DNA of 64,000 nucleotides from CAWELS01 sp964468205 (lineage in GTDB: Bacteria > Acidobacteriota > Terriglobia > Bryobacterales > Bryobacteraceae). Location: positions 1 through 64,000 of the forward strand of contig CAYXVG010000007.1 of NCBI GenBank assembly GCA_964468205.1, written 5' to 3'. Shown here in pieces: positions 26,791 through 35,020 of the stretch; within the stretch, counting starts at the first letter, position 1, and each line of letters begins with the position of its first letter. The position numbers and the translations under genes were made by a program. The notes below the pieces were generated by a model. That model ran no database searches and was not told where the DNA came from. It worked only from the letters and a program-made list of their open reading frames with translations.

Positions 26791-27360
26791 ATGTCCCATA
26801 TCTGCAAGTGGAGCATTCAGGGTGCGGCCTGTGGCGTGGCCGCCGGCATCGTGCTTCTATTGGGTGGCCGGATATTTCGGGCCCCTGCTGTAATGGCTCA
26901 GACCGGGGTGGCCGACGTCGTGCGGGCAACGCGGTTTGATCTGGTCGACGACGCCGGGGTGACAACAGCCCAGTTGCTGACCTCCAAAGGACAACCCGGG
27001 TTGGTCTTGGGCCGAAGTCCAAAGAAACGGCTGGTGGCGGGACCACTGGGTCTAAGGGTTAGCGGCGAATTCGGTTATACGGTCGTCAGCGGGCACACTC
27101 TTGGCGCGTTTGCCGATGAGCACAATGGAGTCTCGATCGGCAACCTGCTCATTGTGATGAAGAGGGCGGGGGAAGAGAGAATCGTCCTCAACCTCATCGG
27201 CGGCGCCGCCATCACACTCAACGATTCGTCTGGCCGGCAGCGAGCCGTAGTCGGCTCCCACGCATGGCAGAACACCCAGACCGGCGCACAGGTCACGGAA
27301 CCCGAATCCGCGATCGCGCTTTGGGATGAAGAGGGAAGCGCGCTGTTCAGGGCGCCTTGA
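26791..27360 (+). CDS. Exported protein with DxxG repeat-like strands, unknown function
   Basis: A 189-residue protein with a hydrophobic N-terminal segment (CGVAAGIVLLLGG). This is followed by short repeats of the type VVRATRFDLVDDAGVTTAQL and then GLVLGRS, RIVLNLIGG and AITLNDSSGRQRAVV. I associate these strand-turn repeats with exported proteins of acidobacteria and planctomycetes, but no function is known to me. The ATG at 26791 is the likely start; a frame extension to 26749 has no signal. It is separated by short gaps from its neighbours on the same strand. Confidence 0.55.
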   Translation: MSHICKWSIQGAACGVAAGIVLLLGGRIFRAPAVMAQTGVADVVRATRFDLVDDAGVTTAQLLTSKGQPGLVLGRSPKKRLVAGPLGLRVSGEFGYTVVSGHTLGAFADEHNGVSIGNLLIVMKRAGEERIVLNLIGGAAITLNDSSGRQRAVVGSHAWQNTQTGAQVTEPESAIALWDEEGSALFRAP

Positions 27361-27515
27361 GATAGCCTCGGGCTTTCCCATACAGTCCCAGGTTCGGGTG
27401 CTCCAAGGACTTCACCTGCGCCGTGGGTACAACGTCACCCGGCCCGCTCCATGCGGGGCATAAACGCTCCACGAACCATCGCGACACGACACCGGAAAGT
27501 GGAGCCAGGGCCTTC

Positions 27516-27920
27516 ATGAAATTGCGTTACCTTGTACCTATGCGCTTCCTCGATCACCCTGACTTGGCTAAGCTCCTCCTGCGGGCCGCCCCCGCCGCGA
27601 TGATGATCTACGCTCATGGCTGGTCCAAGATCACACGAATCCTGTCAGGCAACTTCGAGTTCGCCAACCCGATTGGAATCGGCGAGATTCCCAGCCTGGT
27701 CCTGGCTACCTTTGCGGAGTTCGTCTGCTCGTGCGCGCTAATCGCCGGTTATCGCACCCGGCTGGCGGCGATTCCGCTGATCATCACGATGTGCGTGGCC
27801 GCCTTCATCCAACACGCCTCCGACCCCTTTGCCCGGAAGGAATTGCCCTTGCTCTACGGGACCGCGTTCGCGGCTGTCATGCTTCTGGGCCCGGGGCGCT
27901 TCTCCGCGGACAAATCGTAG
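27516..27920 (+). CDS. DoxX-family membrane protein
   Basis: A 134-residue protein with four hydrophobic helices in the DoxX pattern: KLLLRAAPAAMMIYAHGWSK at the start, then GEIPSLVLATFAEFVCS, RLAAIPLIITMCVAAF and LLYGTAFAAVMLLG. DoxX-family proteins are linked to redox or thiosulfate processes, but most are uncharacterised. The ATG at 27516 lies behind GGAGCCAGGG; an ATG at 27540 is an alternative. Confidence 0.75.
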   Translation: MKLRYLVPMRFLDHPDLAKLLLRAAPAAMMIYAHGWSKITRILSGNFEFANPIGIGEIPSLVLATFAEFVCSCALIAGYRTRLAAIPLIITMCVAAFIQHASDPFARKELPLLYGTAFAAVMLLGPGRFSADKS

Positions 27921-27983
27921 TCCGCGGACCAGGCGCGGGTAGCGGGGGCTCCACGCACAGGGATTTTTGGAGGGCCAATCCAC

Positions 27984-28017
27984 GAAAAAGGGCCCGTCAC
28001 TAGGGCAGCAACGGGCC
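27984..28017 (-). terminator. Rho-independent terminator of the candidate sRNA
   Basis: On the minus strand GGCCCGT (28011-28017) pairs with ACGGGCC (27991-27997), and the stem is followed by CTTTTTC. The 13-base loop contains CCTAGTG, complementary to the 5' end of the proposed sRNA. Confidence 0.65.
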
Positions 28018-28077
28018 GAAGCGTTGAGTCAGAGCATCTGTTAGAAGATCCGGTGAAGACACCCGACCTCCTAGTGC
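27984..28077 (-). ncRNA. Candidate small RNA, about 94 nt
   Basis: The intergenic gap 27921-28169 holds a compact minus-strand transcription unit. A promoter (28084-28113) is followed by a stem-loop whose arms GGTCGGGTG and CACCGGATC (28047-28068 on the plus strand) pair at 8 of 9 positions around TCTT, then a terminator hairpin with a T-run. The 5' segment CACTAGG (28070-28076) is fully complementary to CCTAGTG in the terminator loop (27998-28004), which would allow a pseudoknot or an alternative closed fold. No open frame fits. I do not recognise the family; all of this is structure seen by eye. Confidence 0.5.
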
Positions 28078-28083
28078 CAACTA

Positions 28084-28113
28084 CTTTAGCATGAGCGCCG
28101 CGCCGCTTGTAAA
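28084..28113 (-). promoter_or_regulatory. Sigma70-like promoter of the candidate sRNA
   Basis: On the minus strand, TTTACA (28108-28113) is one base off the -35 consensus. It is followed after 18 bases by CTAAAG (28084-28089) as a weak -10. A start near 28077 would begin just at the CACTAGG segment of the sRNA. Confidence 0.4.
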
Positions 28114-28169
28114 CTGCTCTGAGCCTACCATTGGGCGCATGGCCAATATCAATCCATGCGATCGCCGGG

Positions 28170-29834
28170 TCAGGGTTCCGCTTCGGGCGCGGCGCCGGCG
28201 GGCGGCCCGCCGGACATGGCGGGGTCAGCGTCTTGCGTGGGAGGCTCGGGCTGTTTCCACAAGAATCCTTCCGGGGTCAGCAGGGCCACCATGGCGCGGC
28301 CGAACTGAAACAAGTCCGGCGCCCGGCCTTCCGAGCGCAAGCGCACCAGATCGGGTTCCAGGAGACACTCAAAGCCTCCATCCAGAACCCAGATGCGTTC
28401 CTGGGGACCGAGGCCGTAGCGTCCACGCATTAGATTCAAGTCCGCCTGGAGGTCGTCGAGGCTCGTGAAGTTCCAGCGGGCGGCAAACATGCGCCAATTG
28501 CCGGTTCTCTCCTCGGACGGGAGCCCGCCGCTCTCTGGAGTCCGCACTCCGCTGTCCAGGTAGTAAGCCAATACGACCCTCATCTCGGATTCGGTGAGAA
28601 TCAGCTCTCCCGGAGGCACGGAGCGCTTCAGAAACCCGATCGCTTCGTTCATCAATTCCTTGCGTTCGTCAATGCGGCCGATCTCCCACTTCACCCGTCC
28701 CACCTGCCAGTGCCACAGCGGCGCCGCGATCGCCGCCGCCAGCACGAGCGGGACGATGAGCCGCCGCGCGAGTTTGTCGGCGCCAATGCAGACTCCGGTC
28801 GCCACGAAGACTGAAAGCAGGGCGGTGTGCCGCGTACGGCCGTAAGGGAACAAGTGAATCATGGCGGCCGCGCATGCCGCGGCGAACGGGACGACGAGCA
28901 GCAGAGCGGTGGCGCGCGAGTGCCAAATCGAGTTCTCGGGGCGCTTCCGCCAGAGCAGCCATAGAGCAGAGGCGAAAAGCAGCATGCCGGCGATGGCGGG
29001 AACAGTGGAGGGCAGCAGGTAGGCGAACTGCTTGGCGGTGTTCATGGCCGCGAAGACAAGCGGATTCTGCCCCGGCTGCAGGTACGATTCGCTCAACCAG
29101 CCTTCGATATCGCTGCGCATCGTGGCGATCGCGCGCAGAGGGTCCACCTGCGTGACCCATAGCACTGCGTAGACCACCACGGCGCCAACCTGCGACAGCT
29201 CCCATGTGACCCGAACACCCTTGGTCACCCGCTGTTCCATGATTCGGGCCAGGAAGTAGGCGCCGCTTCCCACCGCGAAGAACACGGCCGAGTACTCGGT
29301 GATGATGGTCCCGTAGAGGGCAAGCGCGAAGCCGGCCATGAGCACGGGCGACCCCCGGTCGATCGCCAGGTCCATCAGACAAAGGGCGCACACCATGAGC
29401 AGCATGGCCAGGGCGTAACCACGCGCCTCGACGCTGAGCCGGATCATCTCCGGCGCGAGGGTCAGCATCGCGAGCGCGCCCAATCCCGCAAACCGGCTCC
29501 AGCCGCGGGAGACCCAGTAATAGACGACCCACGGCATCAGCGTCCCGGAGATCAGCGGAATCATTCGCAATCCCAAGTCCGATGTCGTTAGCTGCCGCAC
29601 ATAGTGAAGCAGGATCACCAGCAATGGCGGGTGTGGCGAGCGGACCGCGCTCTCGTAGAGATCCGCGAAATTGTCCGGTGTGGAGAGCAGCGCATGGTAG
29701 GCTTCGTCCGGGTTGACAAACGTGCTGGACGCGGCCCAGAGGCGGATCCCGAAACCGACCGCGGTGACCAGCAGCGCCACCAGGTCAAGCCGCCAGTTCG
29801 CCCACTCCTCGGTTTTGGGAAGAAATCGGAGCAT
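28170..29834 (-). CDS. GT39/ArnT-like membrane glycosyltransferase
   Basis: A 554-residue integral membrane protein with about 10-12 helices, of the dolichyl-phosphate-mannosyltransferase-like superfamily (GT-C fold). The first periplasmic loop carries the acidic motif NPDEAYHALL near residue 40 and SPHPPLLVILLH near residue 65, where the catalytic acidic residue normally lies. These enzymes move a sugar from a lipid-linked donor to a protein or lipid. A paralogue follows the same layout just upstream (29879-31372), 44 bases away. The C-terminal 100 residues are soluble and end Pro/Ala-rich. Confidence 0.82.
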   Translation of the reverse strand: MLRFLPKTEEWANWRLDLVALLVTAVGFGIRLWAASSTFVNPDEAYHALLSTPDNFADLYESAVRSPHPPLLVILLHYVRQLTTSDLGLRMIPLISGTLMPWVVYYWVSRGWSRFAGLGALAMLTLAPEMIRLSVEARGYALAMLLMVCALCLMDLAIDRGSPVLMAGFALALYGTIITEYSAVFFAVGSGAYFLARIMEQRVTKGVRVTWELSQVGAVVVYAVLWVTQVDPLRAIATMRSDIEGWLSESYLQPGQNPLVFAAMNTAKQFAYLLPSTVPAIAGMLLFASALWLLWRKRPENSIWHSRATALLLVVPFAAACAAAMIHLFPYGRTRHTALLSVFVATGVCIGADKLARRLIVPLVLAAAIAAPLWHWQVGRVKWEIGRIDERKELMNEAIGFLKRSVPPGELILTESEMRVVLAYYLDSGVRTPESGGLPSEERTGNWRMFAARWNFTSLDDLQADLNLMRGRYGLGPQERIWVLDGGFECLLEPDLVRLRSEGRAPDLFQFGRAMVALLTPEGFLWKQPEPPTQDADPAMSGGPPAGAAPEAEP

Positions 29835-29878
29835 ATCGCTACAAGAGCTTGGATTATACCGAATCCGGCGCGGGCGGC

Positions 29879-31372
29879 TTACTGGCCGGCCGGCAGCGGC
29901 ATCCGGAATACGAAGAGAGCCCGGCCGAAGTCTCGCGGCTCTCCGGCCGGCGGCGTGGGCAGCTCGCTCAGGCGCCTGTCCAGCGTCACTTCGAATCCAC
30001 CGTCGATCACCCAGACCGGACCGTCCTCGGCCGGCAACCGCCGGCGCACCAGCGCCAGGTCTTCCGTAAGGCTATCCGGTCCTTCGAACGACCATCGCGA
30101 GGCAAAGAAGCGCAGACCGGCGAAACGCTCCACCGAGGGCAACACTCCGGTTTCGGGCCGCCAAGCGCGGGGCGCGAGGTAGTGCCCGAGCGTAAGCCGC
30201 GTCTCGGAGTCGGTCAACACGAGCGCGCCAGTGGGAATGGATGTCCGGATGTATTCGAGCGCCCGCCGGAGGTTGGCCCTGTCCGCCCTCGACCCTTCGA
30301 TATTGTTCCACCGCAGAAAGGCGGGCAAGTGCCAGAGCGGAACGAATAGCAGCGCGAGGAGCAGCGCGGGCAGGATTCGCCTTTTCAGAAAATGGGACAA
30401 GCCGATCGCGATACCCCCGGCCACGAACAGCGCCAGAAAGCTGGTCTGGCGCGTCATTCCGTACGGATAGGCCCGGGCGAAGGCGGCCAGGCAGACGAGC
30501 AGAAACGGTGCAGCGCAAAGCAGGGCTGTCGCCACGGACTCCCGTGTCTCGCGCCGGATTAGGGCGACGATTCCAAAGATGAAGAGAATCATCCCGAAAA
30601 TCGCGGTCGGCAATGACGGAATCAAGTAGCTGAACTGGCTTAGCGTCCCGGTCAGGAAAAAAATGTACGGACTCTCGCCCTGCCGCGGGTAGTACTCCGC
30701 GAGCCAGTCAACGAAGTACTGCGAGTCTCCCGCCCACAACCAGCGCCTGGAGATCTGGGTGGCATAAATGAAACCATAGAGCGCCAGAGCGGCCGCCTGA
30801 CCGATCGCCCAGGCGCCGCGCACGCGCCATGAGATGTCCGGGGCGGCGGCCCGGATCAGGAAATAGATGCCGGCCGCCACCGCGAAGAAAAGCGTCGCGA
30901 ATTCCGAGAGGATAGCCAGGAGCAGCGCTGTAGTGAAGCCGAGCGTCCAAAGCGCGGAGTTCCGCTCGAGCGCCCGGTCGAGCGAAAGCAGCGACAAGGC
31001 CATGAAGAGCATGGCCAGCGAATACGCTCGAGTCTCTGAACCCAGCCCCACCAACATCGGCGAGAAGGCCAGGGTGACCGCGGCGAAAAGCGCCGCGGGC
31101 TTGCCGAACCGGCGCTCGAGCCACAAAGCCGAGACGCCCGCCACGGCAGCGCCGGCCACCACGGGGAGCAAACGCACCGCCAACTCGTGGTGGCTCACTT
31201 TCTTGACCAGGTGCAGCAGAAAGATGAGCAGGGGCGGATGGCTCGACCGGATGGCGCTTTCGTAGAGATCGCGCAGACCGTTTGCATTCGCAATCAGGCA
31301 GTGCCAGGCCTCGTCCGGGTTCAGGTAGGAAAGCGACGCGTTCCACAGCCGCAACAGGAATGCGGCCGCCAC
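29879..31372 (-). CDS. GT39/ArnT-like membrane glycosyltransferase (paralogue), start uncertain
   Basis: At least 497 residues with the same plan as the neighbouring glycosyltransferase: NPDEAWHCLIAN, SSHPPLLIFLLH, many helices and a soluble C-terminus. The GTG at 31372 is the first usual start in frame, but it clips the first membrane helix. Translation upstream of it stays family-like (ERWDHWCSRRYAWITAFV) back to about 31471, where AAGGGGAGG precedes an ATA codon by 8 bases. A CTG at 31459 is another option. The true start is therefore probably non-canonical and about 30 residues longer. Confidence 0.82.
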   Translation of the reverse strand: MAAAFLLRLWNASLSYLNPDEAWHCLIANANGLRDLYESAIRSSHPPLLIFLLHLVKKVSHHELAVRLLPVVAGAAVAGVSALWLERRFGKPAALFAAVTLAFSPMLVGLGSETRAYSLAMLFMALSLLSLDRALERNSALWTLGFTTALLLAILSEFATLFFAVAAGIYFLIRAAAPDISWRVRGAWAIGQAAALALYGFIYATQISRRWLWAGDSQYFVDWLAEYYPRQGESPYIFFLTGTLSQFSYLIPSLPTAIFGMILFIFGIVALIRRETRESVATALLCAAPFLLVCLAAFARAYPYGMTRQTSFLALFVAGGIAIGLSHFLKRRILPALLLALLFVPLWHLPAFLRWNNIEGSRADRANLRRALEYIRTSIPTGALVLTDSETRLTLGHYLAPRAWRPETGVLPSVERFAGLRFFASRWSFEGPDSLTEDLALVRRRLPAEDGPVWVIDGGFEVTLDRRLSELPTPPAGEPRDFGRALFVFRMPLPAGQ

Positions 31373-31499
31373 GACAAAGGCCGTAATCCACGCATAGCGG
31401 CGCGAGCACCAGTGGTCCCACCGTTCGAATTCATCCGCGGCCCGGCCGATCGCTTGCAGGATCCTGAGTATCCCCGTGTCCTCCCCTTGTTGCGCCTTC

Positions 31500-32267
31500 T
31501 CAGCCGCGCTTCCGGAGGCGTTCCCGCCACTTCCCGACCGTGAAATCGGGCGAACGGTAGAAGTCGATGTAGTCGAACTCGCCGTCGCGCCGTTTGCGGG
31601 CGCTGGCGGGAAGCTCGGCAGCGATGTCGAGAGGAATCTGGTGGATGCCGTGCATGTCGCCGTGCAGCAGATCGCCGCTCTTCACCGTCAGGCCGCCCAC
31701 GGTAACGGGCTTGCCCACCTCCACCACGTGGCAGTAGGCATGAGAGACGATCGCGTATTGCGCGAAGAGCTTAAACCCGATGCCCGACACTTCAACCAGG
31801 TCCCGCACGCCACCGTTGGTGACGCTGCCGACGCAGCCGAACGCCTGCGCCTGCGTCGCGTGCATCTCTCCCCACCATGAGCCGACTCCCGGCGGGTCGT
31901 CGAGATCCTCGATCACCAGCACCCTCGGCGCCGGTATGGTGAGGAGAAACTCGAGCAAGTCCGTCTCGCCCGAATAGGCTTGCGGCCGCGGCCGGTTCGC
32001 GACGATCTTGCAAGTGACGGCGTAGCCGACCATCACGCCGAGATCGGGAAACATGCACTGCACCTCGGGCCGCATGAACCCCTCATTGCGGGGCCGGACA
32101 TTGAAGCTCTCAATCGTGTTCGACATCGTCGGCACGTCGATGCGCGACATCTCGAGGAGCGCCTTCCATGGAAGCGGCCCCTTTGGCGCGCTCATCGCGG
32201 CATCCATGCCGGCGGCGCTGATGCCCAGAGTTGCGGCCGAAGCTTGCAGGAAGAGTCTACGATTCAT
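31500..32267 (-). CDS. RraA-family protein with twin-arginine signal
   Basis: A 255-residue protein. The start MNRRLFLQASAATLGISAAG is a twin-arginine signal (NRRLFL), so it is exported folded. The remainder is RraA-like: GMSRIDVPTMSNTIES-like opening, and CVGSVTNGGVRDLVE near residue 165, the conserved GGVRD motif of RraA/HMG aldolase-type proteins. In this group the fold can be a class II aldolase or a regulator of RNase E; for an exported copy an aldolase-like role is more likely. The ATG at 32267 sits behind GGAGG. Confidence 0.85.
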   Translation of the reverse strand: MNRRLFLQASAATLGISAAGMDAAMSAPKGPLPWKALLEMSRIDVPTMSNTIESFNVRPRNEGFMRPEVQCMFPDLGVMVGYAVTCKIVANRPRPQAYSGETDLLEFLLTIPAPRVLVIEDLDDPPGVGSWWGEMHATQAQAFGCVGSVTNGGVRDLVEVSGIGFKLFAQYAIVSHAYCHVVEVGKPVTVGGLTVKSGDLLHGDMHGIHQIPLDIAAELPASARKRRDGEFDYIDFYRSPDFTVGKWRERLRKRG

Positions 32268-32396
32268 CTGTGGACCTCCACGTACCGCCCCGGATTTTCC
32301 CACGCCGGATAGCAAGAAAGCAAAAGCCGGCGGCGGGGTCCGGCCCCCTTCCGGGCGATTCCCGACGCGGCTACGAGCAACCGACGGCATACAGGG

Positions 32397-34226
32397 TTAC
32401 GGCAATGGCACAAACCGGATCGCCTGTCCGCCCGAGGCGGAGAGCTGCAGTGTGAGCGCCTGATCCCGAGCGGTTTCCTCGCTCTTTATCTCCACCTCAG
32501 TCCGGCTACGCCCATCGATGTACCTTTCGGCGCGGTATCGCCGGCCCGGACTAAGGAATTCCGGGCGGACAGTTAAGGTGCGCTTGTCTTCGTTGGTAAG
32601 CGCCCCCAGGAACCACTCGTCTGCCTTTCGCCGGGCGATCACCACGTATTCCCCTATGCGTCCGCCGATCACCTGGGTGTCATCCCAGACGGTGTGGACG
32701 TCCTCGAAGAACTTGACCTCGGGCTCCCCGTTGTAGGCCGCCGGCCGGTCATACCAGAAAAGGAACTGCAGGGGGCTGTAGACGACCACCGACAGGGCGA
32801 GCTGGTGCGCCCGCGTGGTTTTGATCCGGGGCGTGAAGTAGCAGATCGTGTAGTCACCCGCTCCGGCCACGAAACGCGTGAAGGGTAGCGTGACGTTGTG
32901 CGCGGCCGTGGGCATGTGTTCGTTCCCGCGGATGCCCTCCTGCGTGAGGAGGTTCGGCCAGGTGCGGGAAACGCCCGTGGGCCGGTAGGCGTCATGAATA
33001 TCCACCATCAGCCGGTGCTCGGAGGCCTTCGCCACCGAGTCGTGGAGCCATCGCGACCACTCCTGTTCGCCGACCCTCACGAAACCGAACTTCACTCCGG
33101 CGACGCCCCATTCCCGGAATAGTGCAAATAGATCGTCGCGCTGGCGCTCCAGGTGCCGGCGGTTCACGTAGAGGAACACCCCGATGCCTTTGCCGCGGGC
33201 GTAGCGCACCACTTCGGGGAGGTCCAGTCCCGCCCAGTCCTCGATCTTCCCGGTGCGCTTGGGGTCCGGCGTCACCGTTGTGGCGTCCTCGCCGCCGTCG
33301 TATTCGTGTCCGTACCAGCCGGCGTCATACTCGATGTACTGCAGGTTGTGCGCGACGGCAAAGTCAACGCACTCCTTCCCGCCTTTCGTTGACAGGGTCA
33401 CCTCCCGGATCACTTTTCCCGGCTTGATCCAAGAAGTATCCTTGAGGCGGTGCGGCGCATTCAGATTCAGCACCAGGTAGTTACGCTCCAGCAGATCGCC
33501 GGGCCGCTCTCCTACCACCAGCACGCGCCATGGGGTGGCGAACGGCGCCCGGCCGGAGACGGGTCCGCCGAGGCCGGAGCGCAGGGTGTTCGGGCTGCCT
33601 TCCGCCGGTGAGAGCAGCATTCGGGGATAGTCGATCAGCGCCGCCTCGGTGAGGGAAGCGTAGAGACCGGAGGGGTATTCCACCGTGAGTGGCCGTTCGC
33701 AACCCTCGCTGATCTCCCCGATAGGAACGAGTTGGTAGGGCCCTTCCGGGCCGTGCTCCTCCCAGCCCCGCGCCCCGTCGGGGAACCGGAAGTAGCTTCG
33801 CTCGGCTTCGAAGTTCACCTCGCCGGGCGCCTCGACAACGTACCGGAAGGCGGCTCCCTCGTCATAGGCGCGGAACTCCAGCCGGACCCTGGACCGCGGC
33901 TCTCCGGCTCCTTCCACGGTGACGGAAAGTTCGTTGTAGTTATCCGGGTACTCGTTTCGCTCTCCGTAGACCGGCCGCCAACGGGCGCTCTCACTTCGCC
34001 GCTCAGTGGCGAGCACTGCGAATTCGGGCTCGAAGGAGGTGAGGCCAAGCGAAGATTCCAGCAGCAAAGGCTGGCCTCGATACCGGACCTCATAACTGAG
34101 ACGGTCTGGAGCGGCACGGAACGCGACGCCGATCCGGCCATCCGGAGACCGCAACTGCTCAATGGTCTCGCCGTGCGCGGACCAAGCGGTGAGCGCTACG
34201 AGGAGCACGCATTGGAGCCCGGTCAT
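32397..34226 (-). CDS. Glycoside hydrolase family 97 (SusB-like)
   Basis: A 609-residue exported enzyme with signal peptide MTGLQCVLLVALTAWSAHG. The N-terminal domain is beta-rich (VEGAGEPRSRVRLEFRAYDE), the centre is a TIM barrel with IEYDAGWYG and KGIGVFLYVN, and the C-terminal domain is a beta-sandwich. GVAGVKFGF near residue 382 occupies the place where retaining GH97 enzymes have a nucleophile Asp (KxDF); here it is Gly, as in inverting SusB-type enzymes. QEGIRGNEHMP near residue 430 carries conserved acidic residues. It would cleave alpha-glucosides or related sugars. Its ATG overlaps the stop of the upstream zinc-ribbon-like gene. Confidence 0.9.
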   Translation of the reverse strand: MTGLQCVLLVALTAWSAHGETIEQLRSPDGRIGVAFRAAPDRLSYEVRYRGQPLLLESSLGLTSFEPEFAVLATERRSESARWRPVYGERNEYPDNYNELSVTVEGAGEPRSRVRLEFRAYDEGAAFRYVVEAPGEVNFEAERSYFRFPDGARGWEEHGPEGPYQLVPIGEISEGCERPLTVEYPSGLYASLTEAALIDYPRMLLSPAEGSPNTLRSGLGGPVSGRAPFATPWRVLVVGERPGDLLERNYLVLNLNAPHRLKDTSWIKPGKVIREVTLSTKGGKECVDFAVAHNLQYIEYDAGWYGHEYDGGEDATTVTPDPKRTGKIEDWAGLDLPEVVRYARGKGIGVFLYVNRRHLERQRDDLFALFREWGVAGVKFGFVRVGEQEWSRWLHDSVAKASEHRLMVDIHDAYRPTGVSRTWPNLLTQEGIRGNEHMPTAAHNVTLPFTRFVAGAGDYTICYFTPRIKTTRAHQLALSVVVYSPLQFLFWYDRPAAYNGEPEVKFFEDVHTVWDDTQVIGGRIGEYVVIARRKADEWFLGALTNEDKRTLTVRPEFLSPGRRYRAERYIDGRSRTEVEIKSEETARDQALTLQLSASGGQAIRFVPLP

Positions 34227-34723
34227 GGGCGATAGTTGACGTAGTCGCTCGGGAAATAGACCTCGGGCCGCTTCTTCTTCTTTTGTTGCTGCCGGCGCTT
34301 CTGCTGATTCTGCCCTTGCCCTTGCCCTTGGCCGCCACCCTTCCCTTGCCCCCGCTTTTTGAAGCCCTGCTGTTGCGGCCGCTGCTTCCACTTGTCCTGC
34401 CGCTCGGACCGCTGCGGTTGCGCCGCGGCGAGCTGTTGTTCCATCTCCGGGCTCAGGAAGGCCATGGTCTTGATGCCGGAGATGTCGAACCGCTTCCGGC
34501 ACTTCACGTTGCCGCACATGACCTTGTCCTCTGACAGCACCATGTAGCTTTGAGCCTTCGCGAAACGGGCGCGGTCCCGCTCATCGGCGTGCGGTGGCAA
34601 CCGGTCCTTCTTGCGGCGCACAGTCCATTGCAACTCGTAGGAGGAGATGGTCTTGCAGTGCGGGCAATTCAGTTCGGCGGCTTTCGCCGTGGTCAGTTCC
34701 GTGTAAAAAGAACGTTCATCCAT
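34223..34723 (-). CDS. Unknown protein: zinc-ribbon-like cysteines plus Q/K/G-rich tail
   Basis: A 166-residue cytoplasmic protein with no recognised family. Cysteine pairs C20-x2-C23 (CPHCK) and C70-x4-C75 (CGNVKC) could bind zinc. Residues about 100-150 are low-complexity, rich in Gln, Lys, Arg and Gly with runs of QGQGQ and KKKK. The tail is strongly basic and could contact nucleic acid or polyanions. A defined C-terminal end (PEVYFPSDYVNYRP) follows, suggesting a docking motif. The TGA overlaps the GH97 ATG (34223-34226), so the pair is translationally coupled. Confidence 0.75.
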   Translation of the reverse strand: MDERSFYTELTTAKAAELNCPHCKTISSYELQWTVRRKKDRLPPHADERDRARFAKAQSYMVLSEDKVMCGNVKCRKRFDISGIKTMAFLSPEMEQQLAAAQPQRSERQDKWKQRPQQQGFKKRGQGKGGGQGQGQGQNQQKRRQQQKKKKRPEVYFPSDYVNYRP

Positions 34724-34810
34724 TCAGTAACCTGCTTCTCTTCACACTACACCAACCAGCGGCAGTAGTCACCTGACATTTGTGGCTGTGGATGGAGGTT
34801 TGACGGATTT

Positions 34811-34944
34811 CCGGGGCTGATTGGCGCCCCCCGAGCGGTGTCACCGGGCATTGCGGTTGCGGATGGCTGTCAGGCCGGGGCTGATTGGCGCCCCCCGAGC
34901 GGTGTCACCGGGCATTGCGGTTGCGGATGGCTGTCAGGCCGGGG
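34811..34944. repeat. Two perfect 64-bp tandem repeats plus partial third copy
   Basis: The 64-base unit starting CCGGGGCTGATTGGCG occurs at 34811-34874 and again at 34875-34938 without a mismatch. A third copy starts at 34939 and is only 6 bases. The array lies in the intergenic region upstream of the 485-residue membrane protein and may be variable in copy number. Confidence 0.9.
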
Positions 34945-35020
34945 CGGGCGCCGGCCGATATCGCTACTCCCGGGTAATCCGCCGGCCGGGATGGTCACAG
35001 CTACAATAGAGAGAGACTGA

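Noticed and set aside
34811..34944. CRISPR array
   Set aside because: The 64-bp units are directly adjacent with no unique spacers between them and only two full copies are present; no cas genes occur in the window.
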